Positions 16,497-25,606 of a DNA stretch of 64,000 nucleotides are shown piece by piece. The DNA lies in NCBI RefSeq assembly GCF_000720425.1, contig NZ_JOAJ01000006.1, forward strand, positions 1 to 64,000. Direction: 5' to 3'. A program made the translations under genes and the position numbers. How positions within the stretch are numbered: position 1 is the stretch's first letter; every line of letters starts with the position of its first letter. A model generated the notes under the pieces. It was given only the letters and a program-made list of their open reading frames with translations. It did no database searches and was not told where the DNA came from. Source of the stretch: Nocardia rhamnosiphila NBRC 108938 (lineage in GTDB: Bacteria > Actinomycetota > Actinomycetes > Mycobacteriales > Mycobacteriaceae).

Positions 16497-18802
16497 GGCC
16501 GGTGGGTATGGGGTTCGAGCCGGACGGTGACGGCTTTCGACACCGGGGTGTTGGAGCGGGCGGCCACATGATCCAGCGGCACCAGCGGGTTCGTCTCGGG
16601 ATAGTAGGCGGCGGCATTGCCGCGCGGAGTGGAGTAGGCGACCAACCGGAAACCTTCGACCCGCCGATCGACGCCGTCGGTCCACTCCGAGACCAGATCG
16701 ACGAGATCTCCGTCGCGGAAACCCAGGTCGGTGATATCCGCGGCGTTCACCAGCACCACCCGGCGCCCGTGATGAACTCCGCGATAGCGGTCGTCGAGAC
16801 CGTAGATCGTGGTGTTGTACTGGTCGTGGCTGCGCAGGGTCTGCAGGATCAGCCGCCCCGGCGGAACCGGCACCCAGCGCAGCTCGTTCACCGCGAAATT
16901 GGCCTTCCCCGTGGCGGTCCGGAATTCGCGGGAATCGCGCGGTGGATGCGGCAGTACGAAACCGTCGCGTTGCCGGACCCGGGCGTTGTAATCGGCGCAG
17001 CCGGGCACGACCCGGGCAATGGCGTCGCGGATGAGGTCGTAGTCACCGCGGAACCGGTCCCACGGCACCGCATGGTCCGGGCCCAGCAGTTCCCGGGCGA
17101 GTTCGCAGACGATGGCGACCTCGCTGCGCAGTTCCGGCCCGACCGGTTTCAGCCGGCCGGTGGACAGATGCACCATCGACATCGAATCCTCCACCGAGAC
17201 CTGTTGCCGCACCCCGTTCTGGATGTCCAGGTCGGTGCGGCCCAGAGTCGGCAGGATCAGCGCGGTTTCCCCGTGTACGACATGGCTGCGGTTCAGTTTG
17301 GTGGAGACCTGCACGGTCAGCGCGCACCGGCGCAACGCCGCTTCGGTGACCGCGGTATCGGGGGTGGCGGAGACGAAATTGCCGCCCATACCGAAGAAGA
17401 CCCGGGCACGACCGTCGCGTAGTGCCCGGATGGCGGCGACGGTGTCGTAACCGTGCGCCCGCGGGCTGGTGATCCCGAATTCCCGATCCAGGGCGGCCAG
17501 GAAGGATTCGGGCGCCTGCTCCCAGATACCCATGGTGCGATCGCCCTGCACATTGGAATGCCCGCGCACCGGGCACAGACCCGCCCCCGGCCTGCCGATC
17601 ATGCCGCGGGCCAGCAACAGGTTGGCCGCCTCCTCGATCGTGGCCACCGCGTGCGTGTGCTGGGTGAGTCCCATCGCCCAGCACACGATGGTGCTCGTCG
17701 AACCGGCCAGCAGCGCGGCCGTGCGTTCGAGAGCGTCGCGGGAGAGTCCGGTCGCGGTGAGCACGGTGTCCAGGTCGACAGCTCGGATATGCCGCTCGTA
17801 GTCGGCGAAACCGGCGGTGTACGCGTCGACGAAGGCGCGGTCCAGCACGGTACCGGGAGCCCGGTCCTCGGCCTCGAACAGCAGTTTCGCCAGGCCCTGG
17901 AACAGGGCCATATCGCCGCCCAGGCGGATCTGCAGGAAATCGTCGGCGATATCCACGCCGGTCGTCAGACCCCGCACGGTCTGTGGATCGCGGAAACCGA
18001 TCAGGCCGGTCTCGGGCAGCGGGTTGATCGCGATGATGCGCGCGCCCGTCTTCTTCGCGTCGGCGAGGGCGCTGAGCATCCGCGGATGGTTGGTGCCCGG
18101 ATTCTGGCCGGCGACCAGGATCAGGTCGGCGGCCGCGAAATCGTCGATGGTCACCGAACCCTTGCCGATACCGATCGAACCGGTCAGGGCGGTGCCCGAC
18201 GACTCATGGCACATATTGCTGCAGTCGGGCAGGTTGTTGGTTCCGAAGCTGCGCACCAGCAGCTGATAGAGGAACGCCGTCTCGTTGGCGGTACGGCCGG
18301 AGGTGTAGAACACGGCCTCGTCCGGCGAGTTCAGGCCGCGGAGTTGCTCGGCGACGAGCCGGTAGGCCTCCGCCCAGGAGATGGGGGAGTAGTGGGTATC
18401 GCCGGGCCGCAGCACCATCGGATGGGTGAGCCGGCCCTGCCGCCCCAGCCAGTACCCGGACCGTTGTGCGAGTTCGTCGATCGAATAGCGGGCGAAGAAC
18501 TCCGGCCCGACAGTCTCGAGCGTCGCCTCCTCGGCGACGGCCTTCGCGCCGTTCTCACAGAACTCGGCGGGCCGGCGGTGACCGCTCGGCTCCGGCCAGG
18601 CGCAGCCCGGGCAGTCGAATCCGTGCACCTGATTGACCCGGGCCAGGGTCCGCGCGGTGCGCACGACGCCCATATCGGATACCGCCCGCTGCAGAGCGAC
18701 GGCCACCGCCCGGACCCCGGCCGCCTGCTCCTTCGGCGGAGTCACGGTCAGTTCGGACTCGTCGATATCGTCGGCCGGGGCGTTGCGGTGCATACCGACC
18801 AT
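16493..18802 (-). CDS. FdhF/YdeP-type molybdopterin oxidoreductase
   Basis: 769 residues of the single-subunit FdhF/YdeP family related to formate dehydrogenase alpha subunits. The family's GFDCPGCAWPEP motif (Cys64, Cys67) near the N-terminus should contribute to an iron-sulfur site. SNMCHESSG (Cys198) is in the position of the molybdenum-ligand region, and the C-terminal molydopterin-binding domain runs from about residue 650 (LQTLRSHDQYNTTIYG). It probably oxidises formate or acts in acid or redox stress as proposed for YdeP; the substrate is not proven. ATG 18802 has GAAGGTGG seven bases ahead. The overlap with fdhD supports a sulfurated molybdenum cofactor. Confidence 0.88.
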   Translation of the reverse strand: MVGMHRNAPADDIDESELTVTPPKEQAAGVRAVAVALQRAVSDMGVVRTARTLARVNQVHGFDCPGCAWPEPSGHRRPAEFCENGAKAVAEEATLETVGPEFFARYSIDELAQRSGYWLGRQGRLTHPMVLRPGDTHYSPISWAEAYRLVAEQLRGLNSPDEAVFYTSGRTANETAFLYQLLVRSFGTNNLPDCSNMCHESSGTALTGSIGIGKGSVTIDDFAAADLILVAGQNPGTNHPRMLSALADAKKTGARIIAINPLPETGLIGFRDPQTVRGLTTGVDIADDFLQIRLGGDMALFQGLAKLLFEAEDRAPGTVLDRAFVDAYTAGFADYERHIRAVDLDTVLTATGLSRDALERTAALLAGSTSTIVCWAMGLTQHTHAVATIEEAANLLLARGMIGRPGAGLCPVRGHSNVQGDRTMGIWEQAPESFLAALDREFGITSPRAHGYDTVAAIRALRDGRARVFFGMGGNFVSATPDTAVTEAALRRCALTVQVSTKLNRSHVVHGETALILPTLGRTDLDIQNGVRQQVSVEDSMSMVHLSTGRLKPVGPELRSEVAIVCELARELLGPDHAVPWDRFRGDYDLIRDAIARVVPGCADYNARVRQRDGFVLPHPPRDSREFRTATGKANFAVNELRWVPVPPGRLILQTLRSHDQYNTTIYGLDDRYRGVHHGRRVVLVNAADITDLGFRDGDLVDLVSEWTDGVDRRVEGFRLVAYSTPRGNAAAYYPETNPLVPLDHVAARSNTPVSKAVTVRLEPHTHRP

Positions 18803-18887
18803 TGTGATCCACCTTCGTGGGCGGGGCCCGCCCTGGTTCCGGAGTCGCCGCGCGGGGGGTCACAAGGGCTCGACCGAGGCGCCGTAG

Positions 18888-19994
18888 TCAGGCGGATCCG
18901 CCATGGTAGGTCAGGACCTGCTCGCTGATGCGGATCCGGCCGCCGGGCGGGAGCTCGGTCGGGGACTGGCTGATCCGGGTCCAGCGCGGTTCGCCGGGCG
19001 TGGAGACGAAGGTTCCGGCGGCGGTTCCGGCGTCGCGGAGGAAGACCTTGCCCGAGTCGACCGAGAGGTAGGCGTGGACCCGGGAGATGTGGCGATCGCG
19101 CTGCAGGACCAGGGGAGCGGCGGTTTTGCGGCGTACCGATTCGTCGACCGAGGGGCCGCGGCCGATGACGTAGGCGCGGTCCAGCGGGTAGGCGGTACCG
19201 TCCTCGGCCACCAGGGTCGGCGGGGCCGGATGGGTTTGTTCGGCGCTGGGCGCGGCGCGGGTGTGCGGTTGGGGCCGGGCCGGTTCCTTCCGCAGGCGGA
19301 TCGGTTCGGGATCCGCGCGCCCGGGCGCCGGCGCGGCCGACCACGCGCGGGTGCCGGGCAGTGGTTCCGCGGCGGGGGCTTCGGCGAGCCCGGTGCGGGG
19401 CCCGGAGTGCGATTCGGATACCGGCTCGCTCGCGGCCAGCCCGGCCGGTGCCGTCGCGACGGGTTCGTAGGCGGCCGCCGCTTTCTTCGCCGGGGTGGCG
19501 GCCCGGTTCCCGGTACTGCGGCGCACCGCGGCCTTGATGACGAACCCCCCGCCGGGCACCACCCCCGCGCGGAGATCGGTGCGCGGATACGGGGTGATCC
19601 GGCCGTCGGCTCCGGGGCCCACGGTCAGGGTGCGCACCGGGTCGCGCACGATCTCGTCCACCCAGGTGAAGGCGCGGGCGCCGACGAGCCGCCGGGAGCC
19701 CTCGGCGCCGGAGATCATCGCCGATACCGGGCCGCGCAGCAGAACGAGGGTGCCGTCGGCGGTGGGCGCGACGAGCCCGAACGGGGGCGGCTCCGAACCG
19801 GTCCCGAAGACGACCGCGGCGAGCCGCTGTGCGATGGCTGCCCCGGGATGCTCGGCGTCCGCCACGGCTTCGACCGCGCCGAGTATCCGCTCGGTGGACG
19901 CATTGGCGCCCACGAGATAGATCACGACATCACCGAACCGCGCGACCAGGCCCTCGCCCGGTGCGATCCCGATAGTGGACGTATCAACGCGCAC
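18888..19994 (-). CDS. FHA domain protein
   Basis: 368 residues from GTG 19994, which has AGGAAGGAG six bases upstream; the frame is open to 20099. The N-terminal half (about 1-150) is a compact alpha/beta region without recognisable catalytic motifs. A Pro/Ala-rich linker spans about 170-275. The C-terminal FHA domain (about 280-365) has the phosphothreonine-binding pattern GRGPSVDE, RHISRVHAYL and GTFVS. The protein probably docks Ser/Thr-kinase substrates in the cytosol. It lies 85 bases upstream of the molybdoenzyme gene on the same strand, and no kinase gene is adjacent. Confidence 0.8.
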   Translation of the reverse strand: MRVDTSTIGIAPGEGLVARFGDVVIYLVGANASTERILGAVEAVADAEHPGAAIAQRLAAVVFGTGSEPPPFGLVAPTADGTLVLLRGPVSAMISGAEGSRRLVGARAFTWVDEIVRDPVRTLTVGPGADGRITPYPRTDLRAGVVPGGGFVIKAAVRRSTGNRAATPAKKAAAAYEPVATAPAGLAASEPVSESHSGPRTGLAEAPAAEPLPGTRAWSAAPAPGRADPEPIRLRKEPARPQPHTRAAPSAEQTHPAPPTLVAEDGTAYPLDRAYVIGRGPSVDESVRRKTAAPLVLQRDRHISRVHAYLSVDSGKVFLRDAGTAAGTFVSTPGEPRWTRISQSPTELPPGGRIRISEQVLTYHGGSA

Positions 19995-20131
19995 CCGCGG
20001 CTCCTTCCTGGCGCACCACCGGATCCAGCATAGATGCGAATCCGTTACCCGGCTTATGAGATGGTGACGACGGATCGCCGGGGTGAGCGGGGGGACCACC
20101 TCGCCGCACGGAACAGAGAGTAGGGACCGTC

Positions 20132-20233
20132 ATGCCGCTCAGCGCACCGGAAGAACGCACCGCGGTGGCCGCTGCCGGGCTATCGGCCGGGCAGCCGGCA
20201 CTGTCGTACGTCCGGCGGGCAGGTGCGGCGTGA
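20132..20233 (+). CDS. Possible 33-residue upstream ORF coupled to the GNAT gene
   Basis: ATG 20132 opens 33 codons (beginning MPLSAPEERTAV, ending YVRRAGAA) whose TGA overlaps the GTG start of the acetyltransferase by four bases (GTGA). TAGGGA lies five bases upstream of the ATG. The GNAT start itself lacks a strong ribosome site, so translation through this ORF could deliver ribosomes to it. No family is recognised, and it may only be a leader. Confidence 0.4.
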   Translation: MPLSAPEERTAVAAAGLSAGQPALSYVRRAGAA

Positions 20234-20751
20234 TCCGGGCGGCGAGCGCCGCGGATATCCCGGTGCTGCAGGAGATCGAGGTGCGGGCGGGGCAGCCGTT
20301 CGCCGCGGTGGGGATGGACGCGGTCGCCGGTGACGAACCGCTGTCGGCCGAGGTGCTGGGCGAATTCGTCCTGGACGATCGCGCCTGGGTCTGGGAGGCC
20401 ACGGATCGTGGCCCGGTGGGATATCTCATCGCGAGCATCATCGACGGGAACGCCCATATCGACCAGGTGTCGGTCCTGCCCGAATATCGTGGGGCGGGAA
20501 TCGGCCGGCGCCTGATCGACTGCGCGGTGCGCTGGGCCGCCGACCACCGGTTGCCCGCGATAACGCTCACCACGTTCACCGAGGTGCCGTGGAACGGACC
20601 GTATTACCGGCGGCTGGGTTTCCGCTATCTCGATCCGGCCGCGGAGACCCCGCAACTGCACGCCTTGCGGGCCGCCGAGATCGCGCACGGTCTCGACCGC
20701 TGGCCCCGGTCGTGTATGTGGGCCGCGGTCGAGAACTGGGAATACGTCTGA
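20230..20751 (+). CDS. GNAT family N-acetyltransferase
   Basis: 173 residues with the GNAT fold: strand and helix IRAASAADIPVLQEIE, the central strands VGYLIASIIDGNAHIDQVSVLP, then the acetyl-CoA pyrophosphate loop EYRGAGIGRRLIDCAV (R-G-A-G-I-G) and the C-terminal YYRRLGFRYL motif. It transfers an acetyl group from acetyl-CoA to an unknown amine. GTG 20230 is preferred because the domain begins at once; the frame upstream to 20083 is Arg-rich and unlike the family. It is coupled to a 33-codon upstream ORF and ends two bases from the convergent glpD stop. Confidence 0.8.
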   Translation: MIRAASAADIPVLQEIEVRAGQPFAAVGMDAVAGDEPLSAEVLGEFVLDDRAWVWEATDRGPVGYLIASIIDGNAHIDQVSVLPEYRGAGIGRRLIDCAVRWAADHRLPAITLTTFTEVPWNGPYYRRLGFRYLDPAAETPQLHALRAAEIAHGLDRWPRSCMWAAVENWEYV

Positions 20752-20753
20752 TT

Positions 20754-22304
20754 TCACACCGCGGCGGCCACCGCGGCCTCGGCGGCGGCCAGGGCGGCGG
20801 CCCGGTCGGCCGGGACCAGTCCGATCCGGGTGCGGCGATCCAGGAGGTCACCGGCGTCGAGGGCGCCCTCCTGCTCCAGTGACCAGCGGAACTCCGCCGC
20901 GAGCACATCCGCGCCGGGCGCGACCGGGACCGCCAGATCGGGGTTGGCGGCGGTCAGCGCGACGACCGCGGGGGCGTCGGCGCCGTAGCGTTCGATCAGG
21001 AGCTGTGGTGCGGCCAACCGGTCCCGTGCCGCGCCGGCGACCGCGCCGGCCAGCGGCAGATTCCTGGTCCGGCACGGTCCGGCGCCCAGGTGCGCTCGGG
21101 CCACGGCGGCGTCGACGGCGTCCTGCGCCATCTTGCGGTAGGTGGTGAGTTTGCCGCCGACCACCGTTACCAGCCCGCTCGGCGCGGTGAGGACCGCGTG
21201 CTCCCGGGAGATATCGGCCGTGCTGTCGCCGGCCGTGCGCAGGAGCGGCCGCAGGCCGGCGTAACTGCCGCGGATATCGGTGTGGGTCAGCGGGATGCGC
21301 AGCACTGTATTGACCGTGTCGAGCAGGAAGTCGATCTCGGTTTCGGTGGGTCGCGGTTCGTCGGGGACGGGTCCGGGCGCGTCCTCGTCGGTCAAGCCCA
21401 GATAGACCCGTCCGTGCGGGGCGGGCAGGGCGAAGATGAACCGGCCGACGGTGCCGGGCACCGGCACGGTCAGCGCCGCGGTGAGCCCGCCGAAGGCGGC
21501 GGCGTCGAACACCAGATGGGTGCCGCGGCTGGGTCGCAACTCGATACTCGGATCGACCTGGTCCGCCCAGACGCCGGCCGCGTTGACCACGGCCGCGGCG
21601 TGGACCGCGAGGCTTTCGCCGGTCAGGGTGTCGCGCAGGACGGCCCCGGCGCCGCCGACCTGTTCGGCGGCGACCCGGGTCAGCACGGTCGCACCGTGCG
21701 CGGCCGCGGTGCGGGCGAGCGCGACCACGAGTCGCGCGTCGTCCACCAGTTGCCCGTCCCATGCCTGCAGGCCGCCGCGCAGTCCCTGCTGCCGCACCGT
21801 CGGTGCCAGTCGCAGTGCCTCGGCCCGGGTCACCCGCCGTGATCGCGGTAGCAGTGCCGCCGGCGTGCCCGCGCCCACCCGCAGTGCGTCGCCGGCCAGG
21901 AAACCCGCCCGGATCAGGCTCCGGGTGGACAACCCGATCCCGGGCAGCAGCGGGACCAGCTGGGGGAGCGGCCGGACCAGATGGGACGCGGTACGGCGCA
22001 GCAGGATGCCGCGCTCCACCGCGCTCTCGTGCGCGATGCCGATCTGCCCACTCGCCAGGTAGCGCAGTCCGCCGTGGACCAGTTTCGAACTCCAGCGGCT
22101 GGTGCCGTGGGCGAGGTCGTGGCGTTCCACCAGGACGGTGCGCAGTCCGCGGGCGGCCGCGTCGAGCGCGACGCCGGCGCCGGTCACACCGCCCCCGATC
22201 ACGAGCAGGTCGACGGTCGGGTGGTCACCGAGGGCTGCGAGCTCACGGCGCCGGCGGTGTGCGTTCAACGCGGGCCCCGCGGTGGGGGAAGGGTTCTCGG
22301 CCAT
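20754..22304 (-). CDS. glpD: Glycerol-3-phosphate dehydrogenase, FAD-dependent
   Basis: 516 residues. The N-terminal FAD-binding motif is VIGGGVTGAG (35-44), followed by the family stretch GTSRWSSKLVHGGLRYL, the mid region LRPSRGTHLVF, DIRGSYAGLRPLL and VVGGKLTTYRKMAQDAVD, and the C-terminal DAO_C helical domain. The membrane-associated enzyme oxidises sn-glycerol 3-phosphate to dihydroxyacetone phosphate and passes electrons to quinone. It lies downstream of a TetR gene on the same strand, while AgpS-like and diacylglycerol kinase genes run the other way. The set points to glycerolipid metabolism. Confidence 0.93.
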   Translation of the reverse strand: MAENPSPTAGPALNAHRRRRELAALGDHPTVDLLVIGGGVTGAGVALDAAARGLRTVLVERHDLAHGTSRWSSKLVHGGLRYLASGQIGIAHESAVERGILLRRTASHLVRPLPQLVPLLPGIGLSTRSLIRAGFLAGDALRVGAGTPAALLPRSRRVTRAEALRLAPTVRQQGLRGGLQAWDGQLVDDARLVVALARTAAAHGATVLTRVAAEQVGGAGAVLRDTLTGESLAVHAAAVVNAAGVWADQVDPSIELRPSRGTHLVFDAAAFGGLTAALTVPVPGTVGRFIFALPAPHGRVYLGLTDEDAPGPVPDEPRPTETEIDFLLDTVNTVLRIPLTHTDIRGSYAGLRPLLRTAGDSTADISREHAVLTAPSGLVTVVGGKLTTYRKMAQDAVDAAVARAHLGAGPCRTRNLPLAGAVAGAARDRLAAPQLLIERYGADAPAVVALTAANPDLAVPVAPGADVLAAEFRWSLEQEGALDAGDLLDRRTRIGLVPADRAAALAAAEAAVAAAV

Positions 22305-22404
22305 CTGTTTCTCGGCACGGCGTCCGCCGGGGAGACGGAACGGAAGGCGGGGACGATCGCCGCTTCCGGATGCGCCGGGCGCTACTCCTTCCTGGCAGGT
22401 GGGA

Positions 22405-22977
22405 TCACGGGGCGAGATAGGTATCGAGAGCGTGCCGGAGTTCGGTGTCGAGCGCGGATCCGTCGAGCAGATGGGCGACCGTGGCCGCCGACTGCACCGC
22501 GGACTGGGTGATCAGCAGCACCATGGCCGCCAGCCGATCCGGGTCGCCGGCCCGGACCGACCCGTCCGCCTGACCGTCGCGGATGCCGGTACCGAACAGG
22601 TCGAGCAGTTGGCGCTGGTTGCGGCCCAGCCGGCCGAAGACGTAGGTGAGCATCAGGTCGGTATCGGTGCGGAAGATCTTGCCGAACAGCGGGTTCGACC
22701 GGACCTCCGCCGCGCCGGCCACCACCCCGGTGACCAGCCGGTCCCGGGCCGGGCCGCCGGTCGGTACCGCCGTGGCGATGATCTCGCTCAGTTCGCGCAC
22801 CAGTAGTTCGGCGACCAGGTCGCGGCTGTCGGACCACCGGCGGTAGACGGTCGGCCGGCTCACGCCCGCCCGGCGGGCGACCTCGGTGAGTGTGGTGCGC
22901 CGGACGCCGAACTCCGCGACGCATTCACGGGCCGCGTCCAGGATCGTCTGCTCGACCGCTGCTGCGCCGGATGACAC
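22405..22977 (-). CDS. TetR family transcriptional regulator
   Basis: 190 residues. The N-terminal DNA-binding domain covers about 8-55 (FGVRRTTLTEVARRAGVS then RPTVYRRWSDSRDLVAELL), and the rest is the variable helical ligand domain. GTG 22977 has a GAGG site nine bases ahead. It is divergent from the AgpS-like gene, with a clean palindrome TTGACA, five bases, TGTCAA in the 60-base gap, so it probably controls itself, agpS and dagK, and perhaps glpD 100 bases downstream. The ligand is unknown; a fatty acid or lipid precursor would fit the neighbours. Confidence 0.88.
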   Translation of the reverse strand: MSSGAAAVEQTILDAARECVAEFGVRRTTLTEVARRAGVSRPTVYRRWSDSRDLVAELLVRELSEIIATAVPTGGPARDRLVTGVVAGAAEVRSNPLFGKIFRTDTDLMLTYVFGRLGRNQRQLLDLFGTGIRDGQADGSVRAGDPDRLAAMVLLITQSAVQSAATVAHLLDGSALDTELRHALDTYLAP

Positions 22978-23010
22978 GGACTCGACCTCGTCTCCAGTTC
23001 GGGTTACTGC

Positions 23011-23027
23011 TTGACACTACATGTCAA
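23011..23027. promoter_or_regulatory. Candidate TetR operator overlapping a -35 box
   Basis: TTGACA, CTACA, TGTCAA is a perfect 6-bp-arm palindrome in the divergent gap between the TetR gene and the AgpS-like gene. The left arm is also a consensus -35 hexamer for the plus strand, so binding of the repressor would directly exclude RNA polymerase. Confidence 0.65.
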
Positions 23028-23037
23028 ACTGTAACGC

Positions 23038-24675
23038 ATGACAGGTGAGCAAGGCGAACGTCCGGTGAACTCGGCATCGAGCGCACGGCGACCGGATATG
23101 GTGTGGGACGCCTGGGGTGTTCCCGCCGGGCACACACCACTACCCGAGCAGATCCGCGGCCTGCTGATACAGGTGTTCGGAATCTCCGGGGAGCCGGCGA
23201 CGCGTCGTGATGAGGGCGATGTGCCGCTCCGGCCGTCGGTCCTGTCCCCGGACCGGCGGGCCGGTCTGGCCGACCTCGTCGGCGCGGACCATATCTCCAC
23301 CGAACCGGTCACCCGGTTGCGGCACGCCGGTGGTAAGAGCACCCCCGACCTGCTGCGACGACGCGATCTCGCGCCGCAGGACGCACCGGACGCGGTGGTC
23401 TTCCCCGCCGGTCACGACGAGGTGGCCGCTGTCCTCGCCTACTGCTCGGAGCAGGGCATCGCCGTGGTGCCCTTCGGCGGCGGCACCAGCGTGGTCGGTG
23501 GGCTCGACCCCGTGCGCGGGGCGTTCGACACGGTGATCGCGCTGGACTTGCGACGGCTGGACGCCCTGCTGGACTGCGACCCGGTCACCGGCACCGCCAC
23601 CTTCGGCGCCGGGGTCACCGGTCCGCGTGCCGAACAGTTGCTCGCCGAGCACGGGCTCTCACTGGGCCATTTCCCGCAGAGTTTCGAATACGCCAGCATC
23701 GGCGGATTCGCCGCGACCCGGTCGTCGGGTCAGGCGTCCGCGGGGTACGGCCGGTTCGACGATATGGTCCAGCGGGTCCGGGTGGCCACGCCTACGGGAA
23801 GCGTGCTGCTGGGCCGGGCACCCGCTTCGGCCGCCGGACCCGATCTGCGTGAACTGTTCGTCGGTTCGGAGGGCGCGCTCGGCGTCCTCACCGAGGTCAC
23901 GGTCCGCGTCCATCCCATTCCGGAGACCACCACCCATATGGCCTGGTCGTTCCCGGATTTCGCGACCGGAGCGGCCGCGTTGCGCGCGGTCGTGCAGACG
24001 GGCGCGGCGCCGACGGTGCTGCGGTTGTCCGACGAAGCCGAAACCGGGCTGAACCTGGCACGGGCCGGAAACGTGGGCGGGGCATCGGTTTCCGGTTGTC
24101 TCGCGGTGACCACGTTCGAGGGCACCGCCACCCATACCGCGGCCCGTGGTGCCGAGGCCGCCGCGGTACTGCGCGCCGCCGGTGGTACCGAACTCGGTCC
24201 GGAGCCGGCCCGGGAGTGGCAGCACGGCCGTTTCGCGGCCCCTTACCTGCGTGATTCGCTCCTGGATGTCGGGGTGCTGTGCGAAACCCTGGAGACCGCG
24301 ACCACCTGGAGCGCACTGGCCGATCTGAAGGCGAAGGTGACGAGCGCGCTCACCGATTCGCTGACCGCCCAGGGTGCGCCCGCCCTGGTGATGTGCCATA
24401 TCTCGCACACCTACCCGACCGGCGCGTCACTGTATTTCACGGTGGTGGCCAAACAGCTGGACGATCCGATCGCGCAGTGGCGGGCCGCGAAAGCGGCCGC
24501 CGGGGACGCCATCGCCGCCGCCGGCGCCACCATCACCCATCACCACGCGGTGGGCGTGGACCACCGCGCCTGGCTGCCCGGCGAGATCGGCGACCTGGGG
24601 GTGCGGGTATTGCGCGCGGTGAAACGCGAGATCGACCCGGCCGGGATCCTCAACCCTGGCAAACTGCTGCCATGA
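23038..24675 (+). CDS. FAD-linked oxidase, alkyldihydroxyacetonephosphate synthase-like (AgpS)
   Basis: 545 residues closely resembling M. tuberculosis AgpS (Rv3107c) from MVWDAWG (residue 21) to the end. The PP-loop FAD motif PFGGGTSVVGG (145-155) and family stretches LSLGHFPQSFEYASIGGFAATRSSGQ-type and HHH (501-503) are present. True alkyl-DHAP synthase swaps the acyl chain of acyl-DHAP for a fatty alcohol to start ether lipids, but the role in actinobacteria is unproven. The start is uncertain: ATG 23038 lacks a ribosome site, and GTG 23065 or ATG 23098 are alternatives. It is followed at four-base overlap by a diacylglycerol kinase gene. Confidence 0.85.
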   Translation: MTGEQGERPVNSASSARRPDMVWDAWGVPAGHTPLPEQIRGLLIQVFGISGEPATRRDEGDVPLRPSVLSPDRRAGLADLVGADHISTEPVTRLRHAGGKSTPDLLRRRDLAPQDAPDAVVFPAGHDEVAAVLAYCSEQGIAVVPFGGGTSVVGGLDPVRGAFDTVIALDLRRLDALLDCDPVTGTATFGAGVTGPRAEQLLAEHGLSLGHFPQSFEYASIGGFAATRSSGQASAGYGRFDDMVQRVRVATPTGSVLLGRAPASAAGPDLRELFVGSEGALGVLTEVTVRVHPIPETTTHMAWSFPDFATGAAALRAVVQTGAAPTVLRLSDEAETGLNLARAGNVGGASVSGCLAVTTFEGTATHTAARGAEAAAVLRAAGGTELGPEPAREWQHGRFAAPYLRDSLLDVGVLCETLETATTWSALADLKAKVTSALTDSLTAQGAPALVMCHISHTYPTGASLYFTVVAKQLDDPIAQWRAAKAAAGDAIAAAGATITHHHAVGVDHRAWLPGEIGDLGVRVLRAVKREIDPAGILNPGKLLP

Positions 24676-25595
24676 CGCGCGCAGCGGATCCCCGGGAGGT
24701 GCGTACGGTCGCCGTGGTGACCAACCCCGCCTCCGGGCAGGGCCGGGCGCGCGAGGCCGCCCGCACCGTCGTGGACCGGCTGAGCGCGGACGGCGTGGCG
24801 GTCGTCGAGATCCACGCACCCTCCGCCGCGCGGACCCGTGAGCAGGTGCGCGATCTGGTGACCGGTGGCGCGCCGGACGCGGTCGTCTGCGTCGGTGGTG
24901 ACGGGCTGGTGAACACGATCCTGGACCCGCTGGCCCGATCGGGGGTTCCACTGGCCCTGGTCCCGGCGGGCACGGGCAACGACCTGGCGCGTGAACTGGG
25001 TATCGCCGACGAGCCCGCCCGTGCCGCGGAACTGGTCCGATCCGGGCAGGTGCGCACCATCGACCTGGGCCGGCTGGAACCCGCCGGGCACGACCCGATG
25101 TGGTTCGCCACCGTCGCATGCACCGGTTTCGACGCCCGGGTCACCCTGCGTGCCAACCGGATGCGTTATCCGCGCGGCCGGTCCCGCTACACCTTCGCCG
25201 CGGTCGCGGAGATCGCGCACGGAATCGCGGTGCCCTACCGGATCGAATTGGGCGGCCCGGCCGCGGAGGTGATCACCACCGAGGCGTTACTGGTCGCGGT
25301 GGGTAACACCACCACCTACGGCGGCGGCATGCTCATCTGCCCGGACGCCCGGTGCGACGACGGTCTGCTCGATGTGACCGTGGTCGGCAAGGTTTCGCAT
25401 CTGGAGATGCTGCGGATCCTGCCCGCGCTCTCGGCAGGCCGGCGGATCGACCATCCCGCGGTGCGCCAGTACCGGGCCGAATCGCTGGGTTTGGCCGCTC
25501 CCGGCGCCCCGGCCACCGCCGACGGCGAACCCGCGGGCCGGTTGCCGCTCACCGTGCGCGTCGAACCCCGGGCGCTCACCGTCCTGACCCCCTGA
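24672..25595 (+). CDS. Diacylglycerol kinase family lipid kinase
   Basis: 307 residues of the DAGK catalytic fold, like mycobacterial Rv2252. The nucleotide-binding motif is GGDGLVN (75-81), with Leu where many relatives have Thr, and PAGTGNDLARELG (98-110) follows. The C-terminal beta-sandwich has NTTTYGGGMLICPDA. It phosphorylates diacylglycerol (or a related lipid) with ATP to phosphatidic acid at the inner membrane face, feeding phospholipid and phosphatidylinositol-mannoside synthesis. ATG 24672 overlaps the AgpS-like stop by four bases (ATGA), so the two are translationally coupled. Confidence 0.88.
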   Translation: MTRAADPREVRTVAVVTNPASGQGRAREAARTVVDRLSADGVAVVEIHAPSAARTREQVRDLVTGGAPDAVVCVGGDGLVNTILDPLARSGVPLALVPAGTGNDLARELGIADEPARAAELVRSGQVRTIDLGRLEPAGHDPMWFATVACTGFDARVTLRANRMRYPRGRSRYTFAAVAEIAHGIAVPYRIELGGPAAEVITTEALLVAVGNTTTYGGGMLICPDARCDDGLLDVTVVGKVSHLEMLRILPALSAGRRIDHPAVRQYRAESLGLAAPGAPATADGEPAGRLPLTVRVEPRALTVLTP

Positions 25596-25606
25596 CCACG
25601 GGTCAG
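25584..25606. terminator. Shared hairpin at the ends of two convergent genes
   Basis: CTGACCC (25584-25590) and GGGTCAG (25600-25606) form a 7-bp stem with a nine-base loop. It includes the stop codons of both the lipid kinase and the convergent P-loop gene. No T-run is present. Confidence 0.4.
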
